Shown here in pieces: positions 1-9,918 of a stretch of DNA of 64,000 bases; within the stretch, counting starts at the first letter, position 1; each line of letters opens with the position of its first letter. Position numbers and translations under genes: made by a program. Under the pieces are notes generated by a model. It was not told the origin of the DNA. It ran no database searches and worked only from the letters and a program-made list of their open reading frames with translations. Source of the stretch: Phoma sp. XZ068 (lineage: Eukaryota; Ascomycota; Dothideomycetes; Pleosporales; Didymellaceae). The stretch spans positions 496,001 through 560,000 of the forward strand of contig RBKR01000008.1 in assembly GCA_004835665.1 (NCBI GenBank). Direction: 5' to 3'.

Positions 1-958
1 GTGATAGTCCTGGGCGAAGCTCAATGCCTGCATCATATGGTTGGTGCTTGGATGTTCCGGGGTGCCAGGGCTATCTTCTGCATGAAAACTCCCTTTCCTG
101 AACATCGTGAGCTTCTTACCCTGCAAATCCAGATGATAATCATCCTCGAGGTTTTGAGAGTCTGAATGTTGTTGCTGGCCTGCCAGTACGTTTCTGTGAT
201 CCTGTGATGATCCCATGCCTTGCGAGTTGAACGCTTTTTGCTTCATGTTCATATCTGAAAGCGCCGAAACAAGATCTAGAGGTGACGGCAAGTCTGTGTC
301 CAGCTGTCCACTAGAAGGAGGCCCAAAAGAATCCCCCAATGGGCTTTCAGCATGGGCGCAAGACGAGTATCTTGAGGTGACTGAAGGTAGAGTATCTTTG
401 GAGCGTTTTCTTGCCGAGCCCGATTTTGATAAACCGGACAATCTGGACGGGTTGCGAGGTGGAATGCCTGGAGTAGTCGCCGAACCCTCGCCTATAGGAT
501 CTAACTGAGTTTGCTGAAATGGGCCGTTGCCCTGCTGCCAGAGAATGGGATCCAATTGCATAGCTGCAAGATCCTCTGGTGGCTCTGGTATGAGGAGGGA
601 ATAGGGTCGATTTGCAAAAGGAGGTGTTGATTGAGTTTGAGGGTCTTCGTCGTTGTCCCAGTTGGAAGGCGCTTCCCACAAGGAGTACCCGGTACTTCTA
701 GTTTGAATAGTCAAGATTGATGAGGAGGATGGGTACTTCTGCAGCAATGGGGGAGGTGGTAGAGGCTTGTTAGGACCTGCGCGAGGTATTGAACCAGTGG
801 AAGACTTGAATAATCGTACTGGTCGTTCCATGCCCTTCAGATGTGAGGAAGAGAGCATATTTTGCGTGTCCGGAGACAGTCTCTTCTGTAGGCTCATTCC
901 TTGACGTTCGCAAACGGTGCAGGAGAAGGGCAGGAGCGTATCTTACCCTGGGCTCCAT
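1..958 (-). CDS. Low-complexity protein of unknown function, 3' part cut off by window edge
   Basis: The reverse strand is open from about 885 to the left edge. A plausible start is the ATG at 958-956, giving MEPR. A 61 nt intron (946-886; donor GTAAGA, acceptor CTACAG) then joins in frame to KRLSPDTQN. The product visible so far is about 300 residues, rich in Ser, Pro and Gln. It contains a basic patch (GSARKRSKD, encoded near 410) that could be a nuclear localisation signal. No domain is recognisable; the C-terminal part lies outside the window. The composition is typical of disordered regulatory or nuclear proteins, but that is only inference. The first ATG is uncertain, because the internal Met in GMERPV (about 835) could also serve. 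Confidence 0.6.
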
Positions 959-1727
959 CTAGATCATTACCTGATAAAGGGCTGCAGTCGACGCGCTCGC
1001 ACGTGGCTAGCTACATCTGCCCAAAGTAGCGTATGTCAAACATAGAACAAAGGCCCAAAACAATCAAATCTACCAGGTTGCATCACCGCACGCAGCTAGG
1101 ACGATGCTTAGCTGGTTACACTCCTCAGAATAACGGCCCTTTATCGATATACGTTTCAGGTTCTGCGAGTCCAGCCACTACTTTTTTGAGGAATGTGAGA
1201 TTCCACCAATTGAAGACTTAAGATGACCGCTGTACCTGGTGGATAACCTCAAACAGCATAACATCACTGAGTGCAAGTTGAGTTCCTAGAATTACTCGGT
1301 ACCAACTGTTTTGCAGAGTTGTCGTGCGCACGTTGCTGATTCGATAGTGCTATTGAGGAAGAGTGGTGGTTGAGGAACGCATTCAAGACAGTTGCTGCAT
1401 TCGGACGGGGCACAAGCACGAAGTGGGGCTGCTCCCTTACGAATGCAGCCATTCAAGACTCGACTATCATCAATACCACAACCACACGTTAAGGTGTGGC
1501 GATCTCTTTTGGTTTGATGCTCAGAAGCATTATGAATGGAGATCAGAGACTGTTGGGAGGTCTCGAATTGATCGCAGCATCGAAGGTTCATTAGACTTGG
1601 TCCACGCATTTAGCATATCACCTGTACGATTCAAGAAAGGAGAAGGCAACCGATCAACATAGCCATCTAAAATGTCTTTTCTACATCGGCGATTTCTGTT
1701 TATAAACTGCCCGACAGATCTAACATT
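959..1727. other. Intergenic region, no gene seen
   Basis: This lies upstream of the leftward edge gene and downstream of the small Lsb-like gene. Only short overlapping ORFs occur, none with recognisable protein character. It presumably holds the edge gene's promoter. Confidence 0.5.
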
Positions 1728-2201
1728 CTAGAACTTCCTCATTACATCATTCACAAGATCAGCACCAAATGTTGCACCCGCTCCGTAGACCGCAGCATTG
1801 CCGAACTTGTGGGCCAGCTTACCTGCCCACTCATGGTGCTGCACGAGGTATCAGTCCAAATGTTACTCAGTTGCAGCCTCTCATTGAGTCCTCAGCTTAC
1901 CTTGGGGTTCTGAGGATGCGCCGGGTGGTTCGGATCTTGAGCTTGTTGGGCGATTAGGGCTGGATTAAACTGCTGGTTACCACTGACGTATCGAGGGTCA
2001 ATGTATTGGGAAGGTTGCCCATTGGGTTGCTGTGTTTCATCAATGCTTCTGGTTGACATTGTTTGAGATCCGACCTACTGGCAGCTGGGCCTGGATTGAC
2101 TGCATCTGTGGAGGAGCAATGACGCCTTGTGAAGCGAGGTATTGCAGCTCATTCTGGATCGAGTTAAGAGAGCGAGTGATGCCTGCTTGATCGTAACTCA
2201 T
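1728..2201 (-). CDS. Small protein with the termini of an Lsb1/Csh3-type protein but no SH3 domain
   Basis: Three exons on the reverse strand (2201-2079, 2029-1901, 1838-1728) encode 120 aa. The introns are 49 nt (2078-2030) and 62 nt (1900-1839). The N-terminus (ITRSLNSIQNELQYLASQGV, residues about 8-27) resembles the helical N-terminal segment of fungal Lsb1/Pin3/Csh3 proteins. The C-terminus (GKLAHKFGNAAVYGAGAT, then a short ADLVNDVMRKF tail) resembles the Gly/Ala-rich tail I associate with the same proteins. The family normally carries an SH3 domain in between; here the middle exon is only a Gln/Pro/Asn-rich linker ending HPQNPK. Known: Lsb proteins bind the actin regulator Las17 through SH3. 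Inference: this copy could interact through its helical end but not bind proline motifs. It may equally be its own conserved small family. Confidence 0.7.
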
Positions 2202-2585
2202 TCTTGCTATCCTGATATGGATTCTTAGGGTGATTCGAGGGATCAGTGTCGAGAAACAAGCTTTCTGTATACTTGGCGATGAAGTTGGACTACAGAGGGG
2301 TCGTCCCGCTAACACCAGAGTGAGTTGGAGCGTGGTTACGTCATTCGCGCTATCGAAGTACAATTGGTGCGCTCCAGCCATATTCTACGCAGTTGTAGCA
2401 GCGGTGTGCTCGGCGTGCGTAGTTCGAACAGGAATGAACACATGGTCAGTGCCAACAAGCTGTAACAAGAACTGTAATCTTCTTCAGATTGGGGTATATA
2501 ACTTTTGAAATGCAGTTTGCTGCGAATCTTCCTCGCACAATACCTTCCTCCTTGCTTCTTTGAGCTGAGAAGAAGCAAAATTCAA

Positions 2586-3394
2586 TCAGTGATCTCCTCG
2601 GCCTCTTCCTCTTCCGCGACCGCCGCGTTGTTTGCCTCTCCAACCGCCCCTTCCACCTCTCCCGCCGCGGAACCCTCGTCCATCATCGCGTTCCCTCTCC
2701 TCCTCTTCCCTCCTCATCATCTCTCGCTCTCGCTCTGCGCGTTCTGCCTCAAGCTCCTCTGGGCTCTTTTCAATGCGGACCTCTGGCTTTTTGAGCTCCG
2801 TGGGAAACCTTGGGTGCGATCCGTCCTTACACTGCGGTCCTGCCGGACAGAATCCGCACAAGTAGTATGGACATATCCTCTCTTTCTTGTTGTGCTTGAG
2901 CGCGCAGTGTGGGCCGAGCGGACAGAAACCGCGGTCGTAGTGTGGACATGAAGGTCTTTTCGCTTCAGGGTCGATATGGAGGTACAAACAGTCGTCTCCA
3001 TTAGAGCAAGTTTGTGTCCGGGCGTAGTACGAGCATTCGGGCATGCGTCGAAGGTTGTATTCGTGTAAGAATTCACAAGTCTCCCCCTTCTTACACAGGC
3101 CGCGCAGCCAATGCTTGCAGACTAGACTGTGGGTAGCGTGTCAGCTATTTGCCCTCGGCATTCAATGCAGCTCAGAACACACTTGTTGTATGACGACGAC
3201 ACATGGTGCTTGTCAGGACAGCGACTCCCCAGTGGACAGTGTCCTTGTAAGTAGGCTTTGCACGATGGGCGGTCGGGATCGAGACCAAATCTGTATTCTC
3301 GTCGCAGGAAATCGCTGAAGTTAAAGCTGTATTGAGCTTTGCCTGTCTCCTCGAGCTGCTGGTCAGGTGCTACCGGGGTTTGCACCTCCGCCAT
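2586..3394 (-). CDS. YTH1: Yth1/CPSF30, CCCH zinc-finger subunit of the mRNA cleavage and polyadenylation factor
   Basis: Two exons (3394-3183 and 3126-2586) with a 56 nt intron (donor GTGTGT, acceptor ACCCACAG) encode 250 aa. Five tandem C-x8-C-x5-C-x3-H type fingers are visible. In order they start CKAYLQGHC, CKHWLRGLC, CSYYARTQTC, CPHYDRGFC and CPYYLCGFC. The intron falls between fingers 1 and 2. The stretch ending CEFLHEYNLRRMPEC is diagnostic of CPSF30/Yth1. After the fingers come a charged helix (EELEAERAEREREMM) and an RGG-rich tail. In yeast this protein binds the polyadenylation signal region and Fip1 within CPF, in the nucleus. The RGG tail is a fungal variation and probably adds RNA affinity. 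Another CPF subunit, Pta1, is encoded at 51.2 kb in this window. Confidence 0.95.
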
Positions 3395-4758
3395 GGTGGA
3401 TGGTCGACTGAGGGTAATAAGCTTCGAGGCTTTGTGGATGTGCGGCAGCAGGTGCCGAGCTCGTGCTAGAAAACGGCGTATGAAGCTTTACGATATCGGT
3501 GATGACTGCGACGAAGGGTCTAGGCTTGTGCAGGTAATGCGTAGGTTGATCGCTATCGTGATGTGATGATGGACATGTACGGCGAAAGCGCGGAAGACGC
3601 GTTCACTAGCGCGCCTGCCAAGATCTGCGCTCCATACACCCCACTCATACTCATTGAACCCTTGCCGCATACCTACCTACATCAACCACCTACATACCTC
3701 CGTGAACAGACCTTCGACGGCTCCATCTGCTGTTGATCGGACAAGTACCTAAGCCGTAAGGTTCTACCAGGATGCAGGATCAAGTGCTCGTACGAGTACA
3801 AGATTGAGATGCTTGGGAAGGAAGTGCCAATGTGGGAAGAACGCATTGTGTTTCAATAAGAATAGCATAGGCTACAAGAGTAGCATGGTCTATGGACCTA
3901 CACTCAAGGAGAGGCGGACAACTAACCGAGCGGCTGTCAATCAATGAAGTCTTGAGATTACATCATGTAGGCAGAGCACTGAAAGATACAATACGAAGAG
4001 CCATTATGCTAGTCGAAACAGAATCACGACCTGAGCTTTGAGTTGCTGTTTCAATGATGTCACTTGCCTCGATCTCTGGCTTTCAACAACAACGTTTCGA
4101 AAAGGCTCTCTACGCGTGTCTGTACATTTGGTTCGTACCCTTCAAGTTAGCGTCAAAAATGGTACTAGCAGATCTTGACGCCACATCGAATGCGGATTGC
4201 AAGGGACAAGACTGTGATGGAGGACCCAGGCTCTCGTATAAGAGGAAAACCAGGGTTACAATGGTTACAAATAGTTGGAATCCCAAGAGGCTTCATCGGA
4301 CTGCAGATGGCCTAAACCCGTCACGAATACCTCTCGTACTTTTGAGGGCCGCAGGCTTGCATTCGGCTACACCCAGCTAGCCCACTGACTTGACCATCAT
4401 TCAAATTCAGAAGCACATTATGCATCACCAGCCATGGCCAATCGAAATCTTGTAGTGCGCAAAACACATTCCATAATTCAAATGGTGGGCCTCAACTCTT
4501 TTGCTGACTTTCTGACTTAAGCAAACGACATCGGGAGTTGGTGGGAACCTTCAGTATAATTGCGATGTCTTTCACTCAGCTTTCACTATATTTCTTAGAC
4601 AACTTGGCTACTATTCGTCAGCCTCATCTTCTGACGTGCAGCACCAAACACGCGGCTAAGCGGCAGCTAGCGGAAGATTGACGACCGACCATGAGCGGAA
4701 CCTTCTTCCACCATCCCCACCTCATTCACGACACCCATTTCTCAACAACACCATTAGA
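3395..4758. other. Intergenic region between divergent YTH1 and chitinase genes
   Basis: About 1.36 kb with only short ORFs. The longest (4054-4380, forward, 108 codons) has no recognisable motif and a composition unlike the neighbouring genes. The region presumably contains the two divergent promoters. I see no RNA gene or repeat. Confidence 0.5.
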
Positions 4759-5983
4759 ATGTATTGGAACGGCGTTTACTACCCAAATTGGCGTATCTAT
4801 CGCGACCAGCCACCGGCTACCCTAAATTTCAACGTCATTTCTCATGTTTTCTACGCTTTTGCTTGGTGTGTTGCTTTCCTACTGCATTGTGGCTGTGCAC
4901 TAGCTGACATTTCTCAGGGTGAAGGAAGACGGCACAGTATACGTACGATCAATATCCTGATCATGAGTTGCTGATTCCGGCTAACAAACTCCTAGCTCAG
5001 CGACGAATGGGCAGATGCTCAGATCGAAGTTCCCGGCTATGAAGATGTTCCTGCCACCAAGGGTTGCCTGAACTCATTGGCTGAGCTGAAGAAGAAGTAT
5101 AACAGACTACGGGTGGTGCTCTCAGTCGGTGGTGGTGGTGAGGGTAGCAAGCCCTTTGCTGGAGTTGCCCAAGACCCAGCTAAACGTGATCAATTCGCAA
5201 GGTCCTCGTTGGAGCTGGTGCAGCGATTCGGGATCGATGGCATCGACAGTAAGTCTAAACTCCGCCCTCGCTTCGACCTACGTACTTACAATAATGTCAG
5301 TCGACTGGGAGCACCCAGAGAACAGGAGCCAGGGAGAAGATTATATTGCTCTGCTGGCTGCACTACGACAGTACCTACCTGGACCTCAGTACACATTGTC
5401 GTCAGCACTCCCCGCTGGCGAGTGGGCATTGCAACACATCAACTTGCACCAGGCATCGCACTACCTGGACATGATCAACCTTATGGCATATGATTACTCT
5501 GGCCCTTGGGTGAACAAGTGCGGTCACCAAGCCCAGCTTTTTACACCCCAAGCTCCGCACAGTGCCGAAGCAGCGATATCTTGTCACTCTGCTGTGTCGT
5601 ATATGCTGCGGCAAGGAGTTCCCGCCAACAAGATCGTCATGGGTGTGCCGGCTTATGGTCGATCATTCACCGGAACGCGCGGTGTGGGGCACTCGTTCTC
5701 AGGCCAAGCAGGAGAAGAGGGTACTTTTGAGTATCGCGACCTGCCCAGACCTGGCTCCGAGGAACATATCGATGAGCATGTCGGCGCAGCGTATTGTATG
5801 GGCGGTGACGGTGGTTTCGTCACCTACGACAACCCTCACACGGTCAAGATGAAGGCCAACTATGTGCGCCAGAATGGACTAGGAGGCTTGTTCTACTGGA
5901 CTGGTACTGGTGATGCAAGCTCCATAGACAACAAGGATCGCAGCCTAGTATGGAACGGCTTCCTCGGTCTCTTCCCGCAGTAG
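4759..5983 (+). CDS. Glycoside hydrolase family 18 chitinase, no signal peptide
   Basis: Four exons (4759-4865, 4918-4942, 4996-5248, 5301-5983) with introns of 52, 53 and 52 nt encode 355 aa. Exon 2 is only 25 nt. The GH18 catalytic signature DxxDxDxE is formed across the third intron as DGIDIDWE (residues about 124-131); the last Glu is the proton donor. Other family marks are LSVGGG (beta-3 motif), MINLMAYDYSGPW (beta-6) and GLGGLFYWTGTGD (beta-8). The expected reaction is hydrolysis of beta-1,4-linked N-acetylglucosamine polymers. The protein starts MYWNGVYYPNW, directly at the first strand of the barrel, with no leader. An in-frame upstream extension exists but offers no ATG or hydrophobic segment. 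It is therefore probably cytosolic or non-classically exported. No chitin-binding module is present. Confidence 0.93.
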
Positions 5984-6412
5984 TATTGATTTGAGGTATG
6001 GGACTCTTCCGCACAATCATGCGCAAAATTACTCTGTTTCTGCGGATTGGATACAAAATGCATAGCGTAGCATAGCGATATCAGCATATTGACTTCATTA
6101 CTCTGTCTTAGTTCTAACATCTGCTGTATACCCTGCATGACGTCGGTTCTCACATGGAGAGACCGGGGGTTAGCGTGAGCTTGGACCCTTGTGGACACGC
6201 GAATGGTTCACGAGTGGGATTCATGACAGCAAGAAGGAGGGCTCCCAATAACCCCACACTTTATTCTAACCACCGAGGAGACGATTACCGTAACATTCTG
6301 TCCGCTCCATTGCCATATCTGCGGCCCTCATCTCCCTCGAAACTCGCAGCTGCATCGGAAATAGCTGCGGACCGCGAGTTTACGCGGCTCAATGCAGGCC
6401 TAACTGCACTTC
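5984..6412. other. Intergenic region, probable VPS53 promoter
   Basis: About 430 nt between two same-strand genes. An overlapping forward ORF (from 6154) is open through here, but it is out of frame with VPS53 and has no protein-like character. Confidence 0.4.
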
Positions 6413-9022
6413 ATGTCACTGGATTCTGGTACTGCACCTTGCATGGCCCTGTGGAGTACATGTGGCATACTGACCTCTACAATAGCTGACTACGACCCCA
6501 TCGGCCACCTAAACGCGATCTTCTCCCACCCCGCAACCCTCTCCACCGTCTCGAGCACCTCCGAGACGCTCCGCAGCTACCAAGATGACCTGGACGAGGA
6601 CATCGCCGTCTTTGTCGCCTCCCAATCCGCCTCCGATGCCGACAGCGTACAGCGCATACAAGCCGCCAAGGGTGAGCTGGCGGACCTGTTCAAGAAGATC
6701 GAGAGCGTGCGCGAGCGAGCCATGCAGACAGAGCAGACCATCACAGACATGACAGCGGACATAAAGCGCCTAGATAGCACGAAGCGCAACCTCACACTGT
6801 CTATGACCGCTCTGAAGCGACTGCAGATGCTGACGACGGCATATGAACAGCTGCGCAACTTGAGCAAGTCGCGCCAGTACCGCGAATGCGCTCAGTTGCT
6901 GCAGGCCGTGATACAGTTGGTGGCACACTTCAAGAGCTATAGATCGATAGACCAGATTGCTACGTTGAGCCGCAACGTGGCAGACGTTCAAGGAGAGCTG
7001 CTCGAGCAGGTGTGCGAGGATTTCGAGGTTACGTTTGCAAAGGGCGACGTTGCGCAAAAGAAAGGGATGCTGGCTGAGGCATGTCTGGTCATTGATGCGC
7101 TTGGCGACCATGCCCGTACACGGCTCATCAATTGGTACTGCAACACACAGCTGCGCGAGTACAGACAGGTCTTCCGTGGGAATGACGAGGTTCGTAAAAT
7201 GGTAGAAGAGACTCTGAGTGTTTAAACTGATCGTATTCAGGCGGGCTCCCTGGACAACATCTCGAGACGATACTCATGGTTCAATCGCATGATGAAGACA
7301 TATGATGTTGAGCATGCTGCGATATTCCCAGCCTACTGGCGAGTTAACGAAATGCTCGCCAACTCCTACTGCGAAGGCACCCGAGAGGACTTCAAGGGCA
7401 TTCTACAACGATCCATGAGACGAGGCGACGGGCAGACACTGGATGTTGACCTGCTGCTGTCGTGTCTCCAGGAGACTCTCAATTTCGAACACAGTTTAGA
7501 ACGGCGATTCTCAAACGAATCTCGATCGTCAATGGATACAATCGTTTCCAAGGATGAACGTCCTCACGGCTTCAGTCAAGCCATATCTGAGGCCTTCGAA
7601 CCTTACATGAGCTTGTGGGTCGAGTCACAAGACAAGCAGTTGGCAACATTGATTCCAAAGTACCGCCAACAGCCACTTCGTAACTCCGAAGAAGAATTCT
7701 CGCCGCAAGCTGTCATACCCTCGTCGACGGAGCTATTCCACTTTTATCGTCTCACACTTGGACAGTGCGCCAAGCTGTCCACAGGAAGCAGACTGGCAGA
7801 GCTGTCCACAACTTTCGCAAAATACCTGGATCAGTACGGACAACAAGTGTTATACTACTTCCTCAGCGAGAAACCTGGGGCGCAAGGACCATCCGTGGAA
7901 GAAGCTGTTCTCATTCTCAATACTGCAGATTACTGTTATGCCACCTGCAATCAGCTTGAGGAGAAGATCAAAGGGCGCATCGACGAAGAGTTCAAAGAGA
8001 AGGTCGACCTGCAGAGCCAGGCCGATGCATTTATGGGCATCGCCAGTGCGACGGTCCGCGTGCTTGTTAGGAAGGTCGAAATAGCATGCGAACCCACATG
8101 GAGAGAGATGCGCAATACGCCGTGGAGCAAACTCGAGAGTGTGGGCGATCAGAGTACTTACGTCGCAGAGCTGTTGCGTCACATCAAGGAGACTTCAGCC
8201 GAGATACTGAAGTCGCTCCACAAGCAACAATATGCACGAGCGTTCTGCGACAATCTCGTCGATCTCATGGCCAACGCGTACATCGCCAACATCGTTCAGA
8301 GCAAGCCTATTTCCGAAGCCGGTGCCGAGCAAATGCTGCTAGACTCCTACGTCCTGAAGAAGGGCTTTACGGAGCTCCCCATACTCAATGATGAAGCCGG
8401 GACTGCTCCACCAGCCAGGTAAGCTAGCCACGCCCTGAATTTGTCTTGACACTCCACTAACATCTCCAACAGCTTTGTGAAACGCGTCAACCAAGCCATG
8501 TCACGCATCGACCCACTTCTCAAGACCCTCCAAGTCCGCCCAGCTCCACCCGAAGCCCTCGTTCAAGCCTACCTAATTCATATTGCCGACAAATCCGACA
8601 CCAACTTCCGCAAAATTATGGACCTAAAGGGCATTCGCAAAGCCGAACAAACACAACTACTCGACATCTTTTCCGCTTTCAAGGCGTCGCCTTCCCACGC
8701 CGACCTCGTGGACAACTCGCCCTTCCTCACTCCGATACAACTTCAAGCTCCGCCATCGACCGGCGGGATTGGAAGCAATGTAGGTAGTGTAATGGGACAA
8801 ATGGGCACACCAAGTTTGGCCGCGGGGCGATTCGATCCAGCGAACTTGGGTAACATGTTGGTTAATGCTGCAAGGGATGGGGTGGATCGGTTTGGGAGCC
8901 CGACACCAGGGCAGCCCGAAGGGGACGGAAAAGCGAATCTCAATGATAATTTGAAGAATATTGGAAAGTTTTTTAGGAGAGATGTTGGGGGCTTCAGGGG
9001 TTTTGGCAAGAGTGAAGGGTAG
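6413..9022 (+). CDS. VPS53: Vps53, GARP/EARP tethering complex subunit
   Basis: Four exons (6413-6428, 6486-7189, 7241-8418, 8473-9022) with introns of 57, 51 and 54 nt encode 815 aa. The first exon is just 16 nt. The ATG at 6413 spliced to 6486 gives MSLDSADYDPIGHLNAIFSH, which fits the family start. The first intron carries a good branch site (ACTGAC) and a TAG acceptor. The N-terminal coiled-coil region contains ALKRLQMLTTAYEQL and SYRSIDQIATLSRNVADVQ, strongly diagnostic of Vps53. The C-terminal third is helical, ending in a disordered Gly/Pro-rich tail. Known role: with Vps51, Vps52 and Vps54 it tethers endosome-derived vesicles at the trans-Golgi. Length agrees with fungal orthologues. 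Confidence 0.95.
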
Positions 9023-9633
9023 TGGACCAGAATATGGGCAACTTGAGTGGCTTCGGCTTACTGACTAGACGATCCCCTTAAGAGCCAATTTTTTAGGGAC
9101 GGCAAGTTAACTTCTACTAAAGCAATGCATAGTGCGTTAGCAAAACACGTGTTGAATGCAGACAGCAACAACGAAGTTGCACATTTCATCTACTGCTTGT
9201 CATGGAGCTGCTGCATGATTGACTACTTTTTGTGACAGTTTTTCGGATAAAAGTAGGCCATCTTCAAGCTTGAACTGTGCAGTCTATCAAGAATCTGGCT
9301 GACATATTGCCTCTTGTCCAAATCTGCTGTCTAATCAGGCTGGGATGGACGAATATCCGCCTTCGCATCAGATTCGATGTAATTACAGATTCACAACTCC
9401 TACATCTGATCACATCAAGTACTCAATCGCTACACCTGAGGTATTCCGCTGATACTCTGCGCACGCGACAATAACCCAGCAAACATCTTCCTTTGCTAGG
9501 GCTTGATATAAGGCTCTTTCACCGTGACAAGGAGCACTGTGAACAAGGTGATCAAATACGCTTTCACCTTGATACCTCGAACGCTAGACTAACCAACAAA
9601 CACTACCTCTGATTTAACCAGACTTCTTTCACT
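9023..9633. other. Intergenic region, no gene seen
   Basis: About 610 nt, somewhat AT-rich, with no convincing ORF. It separates VPS53 from a small same-strand gene and presumably holds the VPS53 terminator and the next promoter. Confidence 0.4.
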
Positions 9634-9918
9634 ATGTCATCCCCTTCTGACGGTAAGAACAAGTCTCCAGACACAGGCCAGTCGACAGATAAGACGGACC
9701 AGCGCAATAAGTCGGACCAGCAAGACAAGACCCCTCCTCATACCAATGCTCCAGTTCACGGTGAGACACAAGGGTCCAGCCTGAACGTTTTCGGCGACCG
9801 TTACATTCTCGAGACGGCAGGCGAGGAAGTGAATGACAAACAGGATCCGACGATAAGGCGAATGGCACGAAGCAAGGGTGATTTACAGTCATCAAGTCCT
9901 GAAATGAATGAATGGTAA
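9634..9918 (+). CDS. Small hydrophilic hypothetical protein
   Basis: A single-exon ORF of 94 aa with a favourable context (TCACTATGTC) preceded by a pyrimidine/A-rich leader. The product is highly hydrophilic. It is Ser/Thr/Asp/Lys-rich at the N-terminus (SPDTGQSTDKTDQRNKSDQ), has one less repetitive stretch (SSLNVFGDRYILETAGEE), and has an acidic C-terminal end. There is no signal peptide, membrane segment or Cys motif. I do not recognise a family. The composition resembles small stress-linked, disordered fungal proteins, but that is not evidence of function. It could be a spurious ORF; transcript data would decide. Confidence 0.45.
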   Translation: MSSPSDGKNKSPDTGQSTDKTDQRNKSDQQDKTPPHTNAPVHGETQGSSLNVFGDRYILETAGEEVNDKQDPTIRRMARSKGDLQSSSPEMNEW

